Shown here: piece after piece, positions 48,291 through 58,987 of the stretch | How positions within the stretch are numbered: position 1 is the first letter of the stretch | How the letters are laid out: each line of letters starts with the position of its first letter | From: Gammaproteobacteria bacterium | Lineage (GTDB): Bacteria > Pseudomonadota > Gammaproteobacteria > Pseudomonadales > Azotimanducaceae_A | Assembly (NCBI GenBank): GCA_012960755.1 | Contig: DUAT01000088.1 | Location: 1-64,000, forward strand | Direction: 5' to 3' | Length of the DNA: 64,000 nt | Made by a program: the position numbers and the translations under genes | The notes under the pieces: model-generated | Databases searched by the model: none | What the model was told of the DNA's origin: nothing | What the model saw: the letters and a program-made list of their open reading frames with translations, nothing else

Positions 48291-48953
48291 CTACACCGAC
48301 TGGGTCAGGGCGGTATGTCCGCCTATTTCATACTCAGGTTCTTCAACCTGTTCGGTTTTCCAGGATCTCAATCCCCAGATAAGCAATCCGATAATAAAAA
48401 ACGCACTGGGAGGTAACAGCATCAGACCCATCGGGTTGTACCAGCCCCCATTTGTCACCAGTGGCAGAAGTTCAAAACCAAATACACTCCCTGAACCCAT
48501 CAACTCCCTGATAAACGCGACCGTCATCAGAACTGCGCTGTATCCAAGACCATTGCCGATGCCATCAATAAAACTTAATCCCGGTGCGTTTTGCATTGCG
48601 AACGCCTCTGCTCGCCCCATCACAATACAGTTCGTAATGATCAGGCCGATAAACACGGTAAGCTGTTTACTCATATCGTAGGCGATAGCGCCTAAAACCT
48701 GGTCCACAACAATAACCAGTGAGGCGATGACGGTCATTTGAACGATAATCCTAATACTGGTTGGAATCCGATGGCGAATCATCGAGATAATCATACTGGA
48801 GAACGCAGTGACCAGTGTCAGGGCGATACACATCACCAGGGCCACACTCATTTTGGTGGTTACTGCCAGAGCGGAACAAATCCCCAGGATCTGCAATCCG
48901 ATGGGATTATCATTAAGAATGGGGGTGAGTAATATTTCTTTTACGGTCGACAT
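48291..48953 (-). CDS. nqrD: Na+-translocating NADH:quinone reductase subunit D
   Basis: A 220-residue six-helix membrane subunit, homologous to NqrE with opposite topology. It carries the conserved [19 protein letters not shown] start and [16 protein letters not shown]. Together with NqrE it forms the inner electron path of the Na+ pump. It is 12 bp after nqrC in the operon. Confidence 0.95.
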   Translation of the reverse strand: MSTVKEILLTPILNDNPIGLQILGICSALAVTTKMSVALVMCIALTLVTAFSSMIISMIRHRIPTSIRIIVQMTVIASLVIVVDQVLGAIAYDMSKQLTVFIGLIITNCIVMGRAEAFAMQNAPGLSFIDGIGNGLGYSAVLMTVAFIRELMGSGSVFGFELLPLVTNGGWYNPMGLMLLPPSAFFIIGLLIWGLRSWKTEQVEEPEYEIGGHTALTQSV

Positions 48954-48965
48954 ATTGTTTTATCC

Positions 48966-49778
48966 TTATCCCTGGCCTCTCAGGCTTTCAAGTACAGGGC
49001 CGAAACCGTCTGTTCCCAACCAGAACGCAATCAGGTTTTGAACGCCACGGCTCGTCAGGGAAGCCCCCGACAAGCCATCAATTTGATGCTCCGAATCACG
49101 GGAGGCTGGATCAACTGAACCCTTTATGACCCTAAGTGCGACACGCCCGTCGGCGCCATAAATCTGCTTTCCAACCCAACCATCTTTCCAGCGGGGGTTA
49201 TCCACTTCACCACCCAACCCGGCAGTTTCCTGGTGCTCATAGAAAGTGATTCCCGACACGGTATTTAAGTCACTTTCCAGGGCAATAAAGCCATACAGGG
49301 TCGACCAGAGACCGTAGCCATGAACAGGTAAAACAATAGTCTCTACACTGCCTTGTTTCTTCAGTAGATAGGCAACACTGTACCTGGCTCTGCGACTGAT
49401 GGAAGCGACATCCTGATCCCTGCTTAACTCAATAGATATGGAAGTGTCTTTGGCAGCTCTACGCTGATCGTACTGGTTGGTGTCGATCCCCAGGGCGGTC
49501 GTTTCATCATCCGTCAAAAATCTATTGCCTTCAAGATCAACCAGTCGGACTTCAAATTCTCTAAACAATTCATCGATCTTCGATTCAGCCGTTACGTTTT
49601 GTTCAAACAAACCTGCCGCTATCAAAATATTCTTGTTTCGGTCCAATGCCTTGTTTGCGAGTCTCAGGGGTTTTAGTACGACGGCTGATCCGGAAACAAT
49701 AATTGCGCTGACCAGGCAAAGTGACAATGCAACAATCACCACATTCTTCATCGAATCTTTGTTGTTATCCACGAGCAA
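48966..49778 (-). CDS. nqrC: Na+-translocating NADH:quinone reductase subunit C
   Basis: A 270-residue subunit with one N-terminal membrane helix and a periplasmic domain that carries covalent FMN. The attachment motif SGASLTSRG places FMN at Thr242. The 5' end overlaps nqrB by 14 bp (49765-49778), so the pair is translationally coupled. Confidence 0.94.
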   Translation of the reverse strand: MLVDNNKDSMKNVVIVALSLCLVSAIIVSGSAVVLKPLRLANKALDRNKNILIAAGLFEQNVTAESKIDELFREFEVRLVDLEGNRFLTDDETTALGIDTNQYDQRRAAKDTSISIELSRDQDVASISRRARYSVAYLLKKQGSVETIVLPVHGYGLWSTLYGFIALESDLNTVSGITFYEHQETAGLGGEVDNPRWKDGWVGKQIYGADGRVALRVIKGSVDPASRDSEHQIDGLSGASLTSRGVQNLIAFWLGTDGFGPVLESLRGQG

Positions 49779-50967
49779 GCCTCCGTTTCACATTTGCCCG
49801 AACGACGAACCAGTCAATCAAGGGTGCGAACAGATTGGCAAACAGAATCGCGAGCATCATTCCCTCTGGAAACGCCGGGTTAATAACCCGAATCAGCACT
49901 ACCATGACACCAATCAACGCACCAAACACCCACTTACCCGTGTCAGTCATCGATGCCGACACTGGATCAGTTGCCATATATACCATGCCGAAAGCAAAGC
50001 CTCCGACCACGAGATGCCAGTACCAGGGCATACCAAACATGAGGTTGGTTTCCGAGCCAATCACATTGAACAAGGTTGACATCGCTACCATGCCTAACAT
50101 TAATCCCGCGATGATTCTCCAGGAGGCAATCTTGGTGAACAGCAGAATGACACCACCAATAAATATCGCAATGGTGGATGTCTCGCCCACCGACCCTTGC
50201 ATGTTGCCAACAAAAGCATCCATCCAGGTCATTCCACTTGCCATCACGCCAGCCATCCCTTCAACAGCGGCGACGCCCAGTACCGTCGCACCACTAAAGC
50301 CATCTACCGCAGTCCAGATTGCATCACCGGACATTTGCGCAGGATAGGCAAAAAACAGGAATGCCCGGCCTGTTAGTGCCGGATTGAGGAAATTTTTACC
50401 GACGCCGCCGAATATTTCCTTACCAATCACCACGCCGAAAGAAATACCCAAAGCCACTTGCCATAGCGGGATGGTCGCTGGCAGGGTTAATGAGAAAAGA
50501 ATGCTCGTAACGAAGAAACCCTCATTGATTTCGTGGCCACGTTTCACCGCAAAGATAACTTCCCAGATACCACCAACGACGAATGTCACCATGTAAATCG
50601 GGACATAGAAGACGGCACCATAAACCAGGCAGTCCCACCAGTTCGAGGCATCATAGCCTGCCACCAGTTCGAGGATCCAACCTCGCCAACCACCGAGGGA
50701 ATCAACGCCAAACTGCTCCATCGAACCCAGTGCCTGCAAACCAACGTAGTACATTCCGGCAATCATCGGGAAGAATGCACACCACCACACAGTCGTCATT
50801 ATTCGTTTGATTTCTACGGCGTCTCGAACATGGGACGCACCCGCCGTCACATTACCGGGTGAATAAAGTATCGTGTCTACAGCCTCGTAAACGGCAAACC
50901 AGTTTTCAAACTTGCCACCTGGTTCAAACTCAGGCCCTATCTTGTCTAGAAATCTTCTTAGCGCCAT
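49765..50967 (-). CDS. nqrB: Na+-translocating NADH:quinone reductase subunit B
   Basis: A 400-residue membrane subunit with about ten helices. The FMN-binding threonine is Thr228 in GFSGATVLG, next to the family blocks [20 protein letters not shown] and [17 protein letters not shown]. It is the main candidate for Na+ translocation and quinone binding. It lies 7 bp after nqrA. Confidence 0.96.
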   Translation of the reverse strand: MALRRFLDKIGPEFEPGGKFENWFAVYEAVDTILYSPGNVTAGASHVRDAVEIKRIMTTVWWCAFFPMIAGMYYVGLQALGSMEQFGVDSLGGWRGWILELVAGYDASNWWDCLVYGAVFYVPIYMVTFVVGGIWEVIFAVKRGHEINEGFFVTSILFSLTLPATIPLWQVALGISFGVVIGKEIFGGVGKNFLNPALTGRAFLFFAYPAQMSGDAIWTAVDGFSGATVLGVAAVEGMAGVMASGMTWMDAFVGNMQGSVGETSTIAIFIGGVILLFTKIASWRIIAGLMLGMVAMSTLFNVIGSETNLMFGMPWYWHLVVGGFAFGMVYMATDPVSASMTDTGKWVFGALIGVMVVLIRVINPAFPEGMMLAILFANLFAPLIDWFVVRANVKRRLARG

Positions 50968-50974
50968 GCGCTTA

Positions 50975-52309
50975 CTATCCCTCCGCCTCTATTTGAGTCA
51001 GCATTTCACGCAAATAGGGTCCATACTCATACTTGCCCGGACAAGCAAATGTACACAGAGCCAAATCTTCTTCATCCAGTTCAAGACAGCCAAGCGCAAT
51101 GGCTGACTCTACATCACTAACCAGCAAAGCCCTTAAAAGCTGGGTGGGTAAAATATCCAGGGGCATCACTTCTTCATAAGTCCCAAGTGGAACCATCGCC
51201 CTTTCACTGCCTCCCCTGTTGGTTGTCAGCGCCATATTTCGGGTACCCAGCAAGCTGGATATAAAAAGACGGGTGAGAGAGAATTTTTTCACGCCTGGCA
51301 TCACAAACCCAAGAAATTCCCGGTCGGTTCCTTCGGATAATACGGATACCTGATTGTGATATCTCCCCAAGTAGGCAGTAGGACCCGCAGCTTTTCGACC
51401 ATCAAAAACAGAACCGGAAATTGTCCTTTGAACACCTTCATTCATTTCGCCAGCGGTCAATTCTTCCAGGTTTGCACCAGCTCTGGTTCGCATTAATCTC
51501 GGCCGTTCTATTCCCGGACCAGCCAGGGCTACCACCCTTTCAGCGTAAATTCGGCCCGTCAGGAACAGGTGACCAATCGCAACCAGGTTCTGGTACCCGA
51601 TATGCCAGACCGATTTAGCCTGGCTCACCGATGAGAGGAAATGAATATGAGTACCGACCAGACCCGCCGGATGGGGGCCGGAAAATTCTTCAATCTGAAC
51701 ACTGGCATTGGAACTCACCGGCAAATCGGCTCCAATTGCGCTACAGACGTACACCGACCCTTCGGTCAGGGTCGCGATGACGTCCAGTCCCGTCAGGAAA
51801 GCTTCATGGTTCTCATCGATAAACTGTTTTGGATCTGCTGCCAGTGGCCGCGTATCAATGGCAGTAACAAAAAAATCAGCAGGCTTTGATTCGAGCGAGG
51901 GGACCTTGTTGTACGGTCTGTTTCTGATGCCTGTCCATTCTCCCGAATCAACGAGGATGCTGGTCACCTGTTCCCGGGTAATATTGCCTAAATCCGGGAC
52001 TTCAAAGGTTAGTTCTTCTTCCCCTTCAACATCTATTACTATCGAAAGAAAGACGCGTTTGTTACCACGATTAACAGCATTTACCGTCCCGGATGCAGGT
52101 GATGTGTATTTGACACCCGGCGTCTTCTTATCGGTAAAGATCACCTGACCCTTGCGTACCTTGTCACCTGCCGTAACTTCCATGGTCGGTTTTAACCCGG
52201 GATAGTCGCTGCCAAGGATGGCAACGCTTCGAGCGGGTCGAGCATCCTCGATTGTTTGCACGGGACTGCCTGCAATCGGCAGGTCGAGTCCTCGTTTTGT
52301 CTTAATCAT
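50975..52309 (-). CDS. nqrA: Na+-translocating NADH:quinone reductase subunit A
   Basis: A 444-residue soluble subunit with the N-terminal [16 protein letters not shown] and a biotinyl/barrel-like region, as in RnfC relatives. It is essential for quinone reduction in the complex. It is the first gene of the operon; the ATG at 52309 is preceded by AAGGTAACTG and a TATAAT-type -10 at 52373-52378. Confidence 0.95.
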   Translation of the reverse strand: MIKTKRGLDLPIAGSPVQTIEDARPARSVAILGSDYPGLKPTMEVTAGDKVRKGQVIFTDKKTPGVKYTSPASGTVNAVNRGNKRVFLSIVIDVEGEEELTFEVPDLGNITREQVTSILVDSGEWTGIRNRPYNKVPSLESKPADFFVTAIDTRPLAADPKQFIDENHEAFLTGLDVIATLTEGSVYVCSAIGADLPVSSNASVQIEEFSGPHPAGLVGTHIHFLSSVSQAKSVWHIGYQNLVAIGHLFLTGRIYAERVVALAGPGIERPRLMRTRAGANLEELTAGEMNEGVQRTISGSVFDGRKAAGPTAYLGRYHNQVSVLSEGTDREFLGFVMPGVKKFSLTRLFISSLLGTRNMALTTNRGGSERAMVPLGTYEEVMPLDILPTQLLRALLVSDVESAIALGCLELDEEDLALCTFACPGKYEYGPYLREMLTQIEAEG

Positions 52310-52372
52310 CAGTTACCTTGCAGCCAATTGTGATGCGAACGGCTCGGGGAAGTGGAGCGAAAATTCGCGGGC

Positions 52373-52378
52373 ATTATA
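52373..52378 (-). promoter_or_regulatory. -10 box of the nqr operon promoter
   Basis: A perfect TATAAT on the minus strand, 63 bp before the nqrA start. No good -35 hexamer at 16-18 bp, so an activator or extended element may be needed. Confidence 0.35.
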
Positions 52379-52477
52379 GATAGGTGCAGCTCATTAATCT
52401 ACTCGAAGGCGTCCTCTGCGGCAGGGGTTTATACCCTATTATCGATACCTGTTATCGATTCCATTATCAATAAACAC

Positions 52478-52503
52478 AAAAAAAGCCCGCCGCAGCGAGC
52501 TTT
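52478..52503 (-). terminator. Rho-independent terminator of the GAPDH gene
   Basis: On the minus strand a 7-bp stem AGCTCGC/GCGGGCT with loop TGCG is followed by seven T, about 32 bp after the stop at 52535. Confidence 0.7.
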
Positions 52504-52534
52504 CTTCGTGTTTTCGAGCAGAATCAAATGTTTA

Positions 52535-54046
52535 CTATGCGGTTCTCAGCCTTGGTTTCGCCGCTACAGAGTCGTCTTCCGGAGACACCTCAATATCGCC
52601 AGTAATGTACGGGTACTTGATTCCTGCCATTTTCTGGGAGAGTCGAACAACCTGACAGGTGTAGCCAAATTCGTTGTCATACCAGACATAGAGCACAAGC
52701 TGCTTGCCATCGACAATCGTCGCATGCGCATCGATCATCCCGGCATGCCGGTCACCAATAAAATCAGATGAAACCATCTCGGGCGATTCGGTGTAACCAA
52801 TCTGGCGGTTTAGTTTTGAGTTTAACGACATATCCCGCAAATACTCATTAACTGCCTCACGGGTTGTCTCATGTTCAAGGGTCAGGTGCAGAATCGCCAT
52901 TGACACGTTAGCCACGGGCACACGAATGGAGTTGCCCGTGAGCTTGCCTTTGAGTTCGGGTAGCAACTTTCCAACCGAACTGGTGGCATTGGATTCGGTT
53001 AACACCATATTTAACGGCGCGCTACGACCCCGTCTCTCTTTTGAGTGGATATTGTCGTGCAGGTTCTGGTCATCTGTATAAGCATGGACCGTTTCCATGT
53101 GTCCATGTTGAATGCCGAACTGCTCGTAAATGGACTTCAACACCGGAACGATCGCATTGGTGGTACAGGAAGCAGCGGCGACAAGATTGTCTGACGTGTC
53201 CAGGGTGTCAGAATTGACGCCATGGACGATATTTTTCATATCGCCTTTGCCAGAAGTCGTTAACAATACCTTATCCACACCTTTGGCCCTGAGATGCTGC
53301 GAAAGCCCGTCTATGTCTCTCCAGGCTCCCGAACTGTCAATAACCAGCGCATTGTCAATACCATAGGCAGTGTAATCAATGGCTGCGGGGTCAGAAGCAT
53401 AGATAAAACGGATTGCGTTGCCATTGCAAACGAGCACCTGATTTTCTTCGTCAACCCTGATTGTGCCTCGAAAGCTACCGTGAATTGAATCCCGGCGAAG
53501 CAGGCTGGCACGACGATTAAAGTCCTTGACGGGATCTTTGGGGGGTCTAAGAACCACCGCTTTGGGCACCAGATTGTGACCACCGCCGGTCTTTTCAACC
53601 AGCAACCGTGTAACCAGTCGACCAATCCGGCCAAAACCGTAAATGACGACATCCCTCGGGTCATGGGACACTGGCTCATCGCCAATAATTTCAGCACAGG
53701 CTTGCTCGACATATTCCCTGTCTGAGAGTCCCTTGTCATCAGCCATAAAATTGGAGGTGAGTTTACCTATATCAATATGGGCGGGTGACAAATCCAACTG
53801 ACACAAGGCCTCAAGCAGTGGATGAGTTTCAAATTCAGACATTTCGTTCTGAACGATCTGTCTTACCTTTCGGTGAGCTTTCATCAGATCAATCACCGAC
53901 TGGTTAAACAGGGGTACGCCATAGATATAGATCACGACATTCCGTCGATATAGACCCCCGATCATTGGGATCATCGCCTCAGCGAGCGCTTCTCGTTCCT
54001 TCCAGTCAGCGAATACACTATCTAAACCCGGTTTTGCCACGGACAA
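52535..54046 (-). CDS. Glyceraldehyde-3-phosphate dehydrogenase, long form
   Basis: A 503-residue GAPDH, about 165 residues longer than the classic 330-340-residue enzyme. The NAD domain begins at about residue 131 (VVIYGFGRIGRLVTRLL). The catalytic cysteine is in ASCTTNAIVP, and the usual catalytic histidine region and GNSIRVPVANVSM follow. The N-terminal 130 residues are charged and have no clear homology to the core. Such long GAPDHs occur in several gammaproteobacteria beside a normal gapA. It interconverts glyceraldehyde-3-phosphate and 1,3-bisphosphoglycerate. Monocistronic, with its own terminator. Confidence 0.9.
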   Translation of the reverse strand: MSVAKPGLDSVFADWKEREALAEAMIPMIGGLYRRNVVIYIYGVPLFNQSVIDLMKAHRKVRQIVQNEMSEFETHPLLEALCQLDLSPAHIDIGKLTSNFMADDKGLSDREYVEQACAEIIGDEPVSHDPRDVVIYGFGRIGRLVTRLLVEKTGGGHNLVPKAVVLRPPKDPVKDFNRRASLLRRDSIHGSFRGTIRVDEENQVLVCNGNAIRFIYASDPAAIDYTAYGIDNALVIDSSGAWRDIDGLSQHLRAKGVDKVLLTTSGKGDMKNIVHGVNSDTLDTSDNLVAAASCTTNAIVPVLKSIYEQFGIQHGHMETVHAYTDDQNLHDNIHSKERRGRSAPLNMVLTESNATSSVGKLLPELKGKLTGNSIRVPVANVSMAILHLTLEHETTREAVNEYLRDMSLNSKLNRQIGYTESPEMVSSDFIGDRHAGMIDAHATIVDGKQLVLYVWYDNEFGYTCQVVRLSQKMAGIKYPYITGDIEVSPEDDSVAAKPRLRTA

Positions 54047-54373
54047 TGCCTCTCAAAGTTCGTTTTTGTGAATGGTCAGTTAGTTCCTGTCCGTAAAGTC
54101 GTGTCTTTCGGACAAATCATGAGATTACCCAACATTGTTAGTTTATAAATCAATCACTATCGAAGTGAAGGGGCCAACGAGGTATAACACTCACAATCCT
54201 ATTTCCGGACCAGGAACCAGTTAAGTTGGATTCGTACTTGTTTTATTCAAGGATAAACCGCGACTTTTGATCAATTTACCCAGAACTCGCGGTTATTTCG
54301 CCGCTATTATCGAGTTTTGCCAATCCCAACGCAAACAGTTTCTATCGCCAAGGGTTGTTACCCCAACAGGCAA
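54047..54373. other. Intergenic region with an inverted repeat
   Basis: 327 bp without a gene, between the retropepsin gene end and the GAPDH start (both on the minus strand). It contains a perfect 8-bp inverted repeat AACCGCGA/TCGCGGTT (54256-54263/54287-54294) with a 23-bp loop that itself holds TGATCA. It may be an operator or a leader hairpin; no T-tract follows, so not a clear terminator. The GAPDH promoter must lie here, but I see no convincing hexamer pair. Confidence 0.4.
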
Positions 54374-55429
54374 CTATCTTTGATCCAGGATAAGCAGGTC
54401 ACGGTTCTGATCAATATGAAAGTCATAATGACGAAGAAAATTCATGCCTAGCAGGCCCTCAACATTGTTTGGCATGTTCAGATTCAGTGAACCCACTGAA
54501 ACATTGCCTAAGGACGCCTTACCCAGGCTGAGACTGTCAACGGTGACGACTGCCGCCTGCACGACGCCATTCGCGGTTGCAAAATACTCCTGCCTGCCGG
54601 ATAAGTTGTAGCCGAGTTTTTCAAGAACCCTGGAATCAAGGACCGTCATGGCCGCACCCGTATCGATAAGCAGAGTGATCGCAAGGGTGTCATCAATGGT
54701 TGCCTCAACGAGAAACTGGCCAGCTTTTGAAACCAGCGGTAGTTCTTCCATGGCTTTAGTCACTGGAGATTCACTTTGCTCAATTTGGGCAATCAGACGA
54801 CGAGCTTCAGCCCCCAATTGCGTATGATTGCTAATCTGGGCTAACGGCAGCAGTGCCGACTGGGGATTGCCCATTCTGATTCTTAAGTCGGCTAATTCCA
54901 GAAAATACTGGCCGAGTTGCGGCATTGACAACGTCAATCTCTCATATAGTTTATCCACGGCGCCAAATTGGTTCAGGGATATCAATTCACGGGCATAGTG
55001 GTCCACAAGTCGAGCGAGCTCAATCTCAAGCTCATCCTGCTGCACAATGTTATTCACCGCTATCCCTGATCTTAACAAAACTTCCAGTGCCTCCTCGAAC
55101 TCGCCCTGACGCATTAATTCGCGACTCAGGCCGACAAGTACTTTGTAGCTATCGCCGAACTGAGCTAAATGCGCTCTCATTTCCGCGACCCGCACAGCTG
55201 TTGATTCGTTAGCGAGACGACGTAATAATTCCCCCGGTTCTACCACCGCGCTATTTGAAGGCTCAGTTGAAGGGTCAGCAGTCACTACAGATGGCACGAC
55301 AATATTTGTGCGGACTCCCGGATCGACGCTACCGACCCGTGCCGGCATGTCATACAATCCGCGAACCCACCAGCCCAATAGCAGGCCTGCGATGAGACTG
55401 GCACCTGTGATGATGAGGGACTTGTTCAA
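54374..55429 (-). CDS. Membrane-anchored TPR/retropepsin-like aspartic protease
   Basis: A 351-residue protein: N-terminal membrane helix (about 5-24), a TPR-like helical region (about 75-220), and a retropepsin domain with the active-site motif LLIDTGAAMTVL (Asp256-Thr257-Gly258) and the later GLLGMNFLRHYDFHID. Single-copy retropepsins work as dimers, so it is a plausible periplasmic protease with a TPR docking arm. It is divergent from mfd. Confidence 0.82.
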   Translation of the reverse strand: MNKSLIITGASLIAGLLLGWWVRGLYDMPARVGSVDPGVRTNIVVPSVVTADPSTEPSNSAVVEPGELLRRLANESTAVRVAEMRAHLAQFGDSYKVLVGLSRELMRQGEFEEALEVLLRSGIAVNNIVQQDELEIELARLVDHYARELISLNQFGAVDKLYERLTLSMPQLGQYFLELADLRIRMGNPQSALLPLAQISNHTQLGAEARRLIAQIEQSESPVTKAMEELPLVSKAGQFLVEATIDDTLAITLLIDTGAAMTVLDSRVLEKLGYNLSGRQEYFATANGVVQAAVVTVDSLSLGKASLGNVSVGSLNLNMPNNVEGLLGMNFLRHYDFHIDQNRDLLILDQR

Positions 55430-55513
55430 ATCCAGTCTCTGTTATTTTTGTGCTTGAAAGAGTAACCTTCGTACCCCTTCAGTTCGCTTGATAAGAAATC
55501 GACCATTATAAAC

Positions 55514-58500
55514 ATGACCTCCAAGGCCACCGTGATTAATTTAGGCGAACATCAACCACCGAAGCGAGCTACCGATCGCCGCCACTGGGGCAATTTGCCT
55601 GGCAGTGCCGAATCACTCGCAATTGCACAATCATTGATCGAAGGCGAAGAATTTGGTCTTGTCATCGCCGAGAATTCACAAGCTGCCGAGCGAATTTTCG
55701 ATGAACTTCGCTTTTTTTTACCCGAACAGTTTCCTGTTTTGCTTTTTCGCGACTGGGAAACTTTGATCTACGATAGTTTTTCTCCACACCAGGATATTAT
55801 TTCAGAGCGCCTGTCTATCCTAAACCAACTGCCTACCTTAACAACAGGTGCATTGGTTGTCCCCGCAACGACGATAATGCAAAAAATAGCCCCCCGCTCT
55901 TTCTCACTGGGTAGCAGCCTGGTGCTGGATATAGGGCAAAAATTCGACATTGCCGTGATGCGACGGAAACTGGAAGCAAGTGCATACAGGTGCGTTGAGA
56001 CAGTTTTTGAACATGGAGAATTTGCGGTTCGCGGTTCGATTATGGACATTTTTCCAATGGGTTCGAATCTCCCTTACCGACTTGATCTGTTCGATGATGA
56101 AATTGAGTCACTCCGGACCTTTGATCCCGAAACACAACTATCCATTGAAAAGGTCGAAAAGGTAAACCTGTTACCGGCACGTGAGTTTCCATTAACCACG
56201 AGTGCTATTTCCCATTTCCAAGATTCCTGGCACCAGAAATTTCAGGTTGACCCCCGCAATTGCGCTGTCTATCAGGATGTTTCCCAGGGACTGTCTCCTG
56301 CCGGTGTTGAATACTACCTGCCATTGTTCTTCGACCAGCTGGAATCGTTGTTCGACTATCTTTCCGAGGACTCACTAGTCTTCGTCTGTAAAGTCGAAGA
56401 CACCATTGGCAAGTACTGGCACGATGCACATCTGCGTTATGAAAACCTGCGCTACGATGTCCAGCGACCTATTCTGGCACCGGAAGATATTCTATTGCCA
56501 AAAGATCTGTTGTTCGCCGAGAGCAATAAACGGCGACGCATCGATCTCGTTACCGGACCGTCCCGTGGAGACAATCTTGAGTTTGCACCATTACCTGAGA
56601 TCGCAATTAGTGAACGACAACAGCGACCACTCGCTCGACTACAGGGCTTTATTAAGGAAAATAGTGACACCGGAATTATCATCGTCACTGAATCGAAGGG
56701 CCGACGAGAAGTGGTTGACGAATTGCTGGCTCGAAATGGGATCAGTACCCGGCAGGTTGATAACTGGGAAACAGCCGTCAACACCGGCGTGGGCGTGTTG
56801 CTCATGGTTGCACCACTGGAACGGGGGTTTTACTTACCCGGCGAAAAACGCCTACTAATCACTGAGCAACAGTTGTTTGGCGAGCACGTCCTGCAACAAC
56901 GGAGACGCGACAAGCAAAAAGACAATGCGGCCGAACTGGTGGTTAAGAGTTTGACGGAACTCAACGTTGGCTCCCCCGTGGTTCATATCGATCATGGTGT
57001 CGGCCGCTATCTGGGATTGGAAACCCTGGATATAGATGGTCAGCCAGCTGAATTCCTGAGTCTCGGTTATTTAGAAGACGCCAAGCTTTATGTTCCTGTG
57101 GCGTCCCTGCATCTGATATCCCGCTATGGGGGTGCGGACGAAACGGTTGCACCCTTGCATCGCCTGGGTGGTGATGTTTGGGAGAAGGCCAAACGAAAAG
57201 CTGCGGAACAGATTCATGATGTCGCAGCAGAATTACTCAATATCTATGCGAGAAGAGAAGCAAAAACAGGCTTTGCCTACCCGGAACCGGACGATGCCTA
57301 CTATCAGTTCGCTGCTGCTTTTCCATTTGAAGAAACACCTGATCAGCAAACTGCTATCGCCAGGGTGATTACCGACATGGTGCAGGAGAAAACCATGGAT
57401 CATCTTGTCTGTGGCGATGTGGGCTTCGGAAAAACCGAGGTTGCCATGCGGGCTACCTTCCTCGCGGTTCAATCAGGCAAGCAAGTGGCTATTTTGGTGC
57501 CGACAACTCTACTCGCCCAGCAACATACGAATACATTCAGAGATCGTTTCACGGAATGGCCAGTGAGTATCGAGTCTATATCACGTTTTAAAACCAGGAA
57601 AGAACAAAAACTGGTGATGGAAAAGCTGGAGGCCGGAACAGTGGATATTGTGATCGGCACCCACGGCCTGATTCAGGACGGCCTGTCCTTCAAGAACCTG
57701 GGCCTGGTCATTATTGATGAAGAACATCGATTCGGCGTCAGGCAAAAAGAGAAGCTCAAGTCCCTCCGCGCTGAAGTGGACATTCTGACCATGACCGCCA
57801 CACCGATTCCCCGGACGCTTAATATGGCAATGTCCGGGATGCGTGACCTGACAATTATTGCGACACCCCCGGCGAAAAGACTGTCTATCAAAACGTTTGT
57901 ACGACAGCATAACGACGGTCTGGTCAGGGAAGCCGTACAAAGAGAGCTCATGCGCGGCGGACAGGTTTATTATCTCCACAACGAAGTCAAGACTATTGAA
58001 AATACCGCCCAGAAGTTACAGGAACTGGTTCCCGAGGCACGAATCTCTATCGGACATGGCCAAATGCGGGAGAGAGAACTCGAACAGGTCATGTCTGACT
58101 TTTATCACAAACGCACCAACGTCCTGGTCTGCACGACTATAATCGAAACCGGCATCGACATTCCCAACGCCAATACCATTATTATGGATCGCGCCGACAA
58201 GTTTGGACTCGCGCAAATACACCAGCTGCGCGGCAGGGTCGGACGATCACACCACCAGGCATATGCCTACCTGCTCACACCTCACCCCAAGGTCCTGACC
58301 AGCGATGCGAAGAAACGACTGGAAGCCATCAGCGAAGCCGAGGATCTTGGCTCCGGGTTTATACTTGCGACCCATGACCTCGAGATCAGAGGTGCCGGTG
58401 AGTTACTGGGTGATGAACAAACCGGCAATATACAGACCGTTGGCTACTCGCTTTACATGGAAATGTTGGACCGTGCGGTTAAGGCGATCAAAGATGGTAA

Positions 58501-58987
58501 GACGCCCAACCTGGATCGACCTTTAAAAGACGGTACCGAGATTAATCTACGATTGCCCGCTTTGATTCCCGGAGACTATTTGCCCGATGTACACAGCCGA
58601 CTGGTGTTGTACAAGCGAATTTCAAATGCCGAGGACAACGATCAATTAAGAAATCTTCAGGTAGAAATGATTGATCGCTTCGGTTTGTTGCCTGAAGCTG
58701 TAAAAACACTGTTCCGAATTACCAGTTTGAAACTAACCGCAGAGAAACTGGGAATCAAAAAAGTCGATGCTGGTGCCAGGAGTGGTAAACTTGAATTTCA
58801 CCAGGACACATCCATTGATCCCTTCAAAATTGTCCGTCTGGTTCAATCTGAGCCACATCGGTATCGCCTTCCGAACGCAAATCAATTATCGTTCGAAGAG
58901 AATATGGAAAAACCCGAAACAAGGTTCCAAAAAATTGAGCGATTGTTTGAACGACTCGAAAGTAAGAACCTTGCAATTGCCGGTTAA
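55514..58987 (+). CDS. mfd: Transcription-repair coupling factor Mfd
   Basis: An 1157-residue DNA translocase that removes stalled RNA polymerase and recruits UvrA. UvrB-homology modules fill the first third, the RNA-polymerase-interaction domain is at about 485-560 (GSPVVHIDHGVGRYLGLE), the motor has CGDVGFGKTEVAMRA (Walker A), DEEHRFG and TGIDIPNANTII, and the TRCF C-terminal domain follows. Full-length. It overlaps the start region of csiV at its 3' end. Confidence 0.97.
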   Translation: MTSKATVINLGEHQPPKRATDRRHWGNLPGSAESLAIAQSLIEGEEFGLVIAENSQAAERIFDELRFFLPEQFPVLLFRDWETLIYDSFSPHQDIISERLSILNQLPTLTTGALVVPATTIMQKIAPRSFSLGSSLVLDIGQKFDIAVMRRKLEASAYRCVETVFEHGEFAVRGSIMDIFPMGSNLPYRLDLFDDEIESLRTFDPETQLSIEKVEKVNLLPAREFPLTTSAISHFQDSWHQKFQVDPRNCAVYQDVSQGLSPAGVEYYLPLFFDQLESLFDYLSEDSLVFVCKVEDTIGKYWHDAHLRYENLRYDVQRPILAPEDILLPKDLLFAESNKRRRIDLVTGPSRGDNLEFAPLPEIAISERQQRPLARLQGFIKENSDTGIIIVTESKGRREVVDELLARNGISTRQVDNWETAVNTGVGVLLMVAPLERGFYLPGEKRLLITEQQLFGEHVLQQRRRDKQKDNAAELVVKSLTELNVGSPVVHIDHGVGRYLGLETLDIDGQPAEFLSLGYLEDAKLYVPVASLHLISRYGGADETVAPLHRLGGDVWEKAKRKAAEQIHDVAAELLNIYARREAKTGFAYPEPDDAYYQFAAAFPFEETPDQQTAIARVITDMVQEKTMDHLVCGDVGFGKTEVAMRATFLAVQSGKQVAILVPTTLLAQQHTNTFRDRFTEWPVSIESISRFKTRKEQKLVMEKLEAGTVDIVIGTHGLIQDGLSFKNLGLVIIDEEHRFGVRQKEKLKSLRAEVDILTMTATPIPRTLNMAMSGMRDLTIIATPPAKRLSIKTFVRQHNDGLVREAVQRELMRGGQVYYLHNEVKTIENTAQKLQELVPEARISIGHGQMRERELEQVMSDFYHKRTNVLVCTTIIETGIDIPNANTIIMDRADKFGLAQIHQLRGRVGRSHHQAYAYLLTPHPKVLTSDAKKRLEAISEAEDLGSGFILATHDLEIRGAGELLGDEQTGNIQTVGYSLYMEMLDRAVKAIKDGKTPNLDRPLKDGTEINLRLPALIPGDYLPDVHSRLVLYKRISNAEDNDQLRNLQVEMIDRFGLLPEAVKTLFRITSLKLTAEKLGIKKVDAGARSGKLEFHQDTSIDPFKIVRLVQSEPHRYRLPNANQLSFEENMEKPETRFQKIERLFERLESKNLAIAG

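Noticed and set aside
49477..50347. Two plus-strand frames of about 200 residues across nqrC/nqrB
   Set aside because: Antisense shadows of intact nqr genes.
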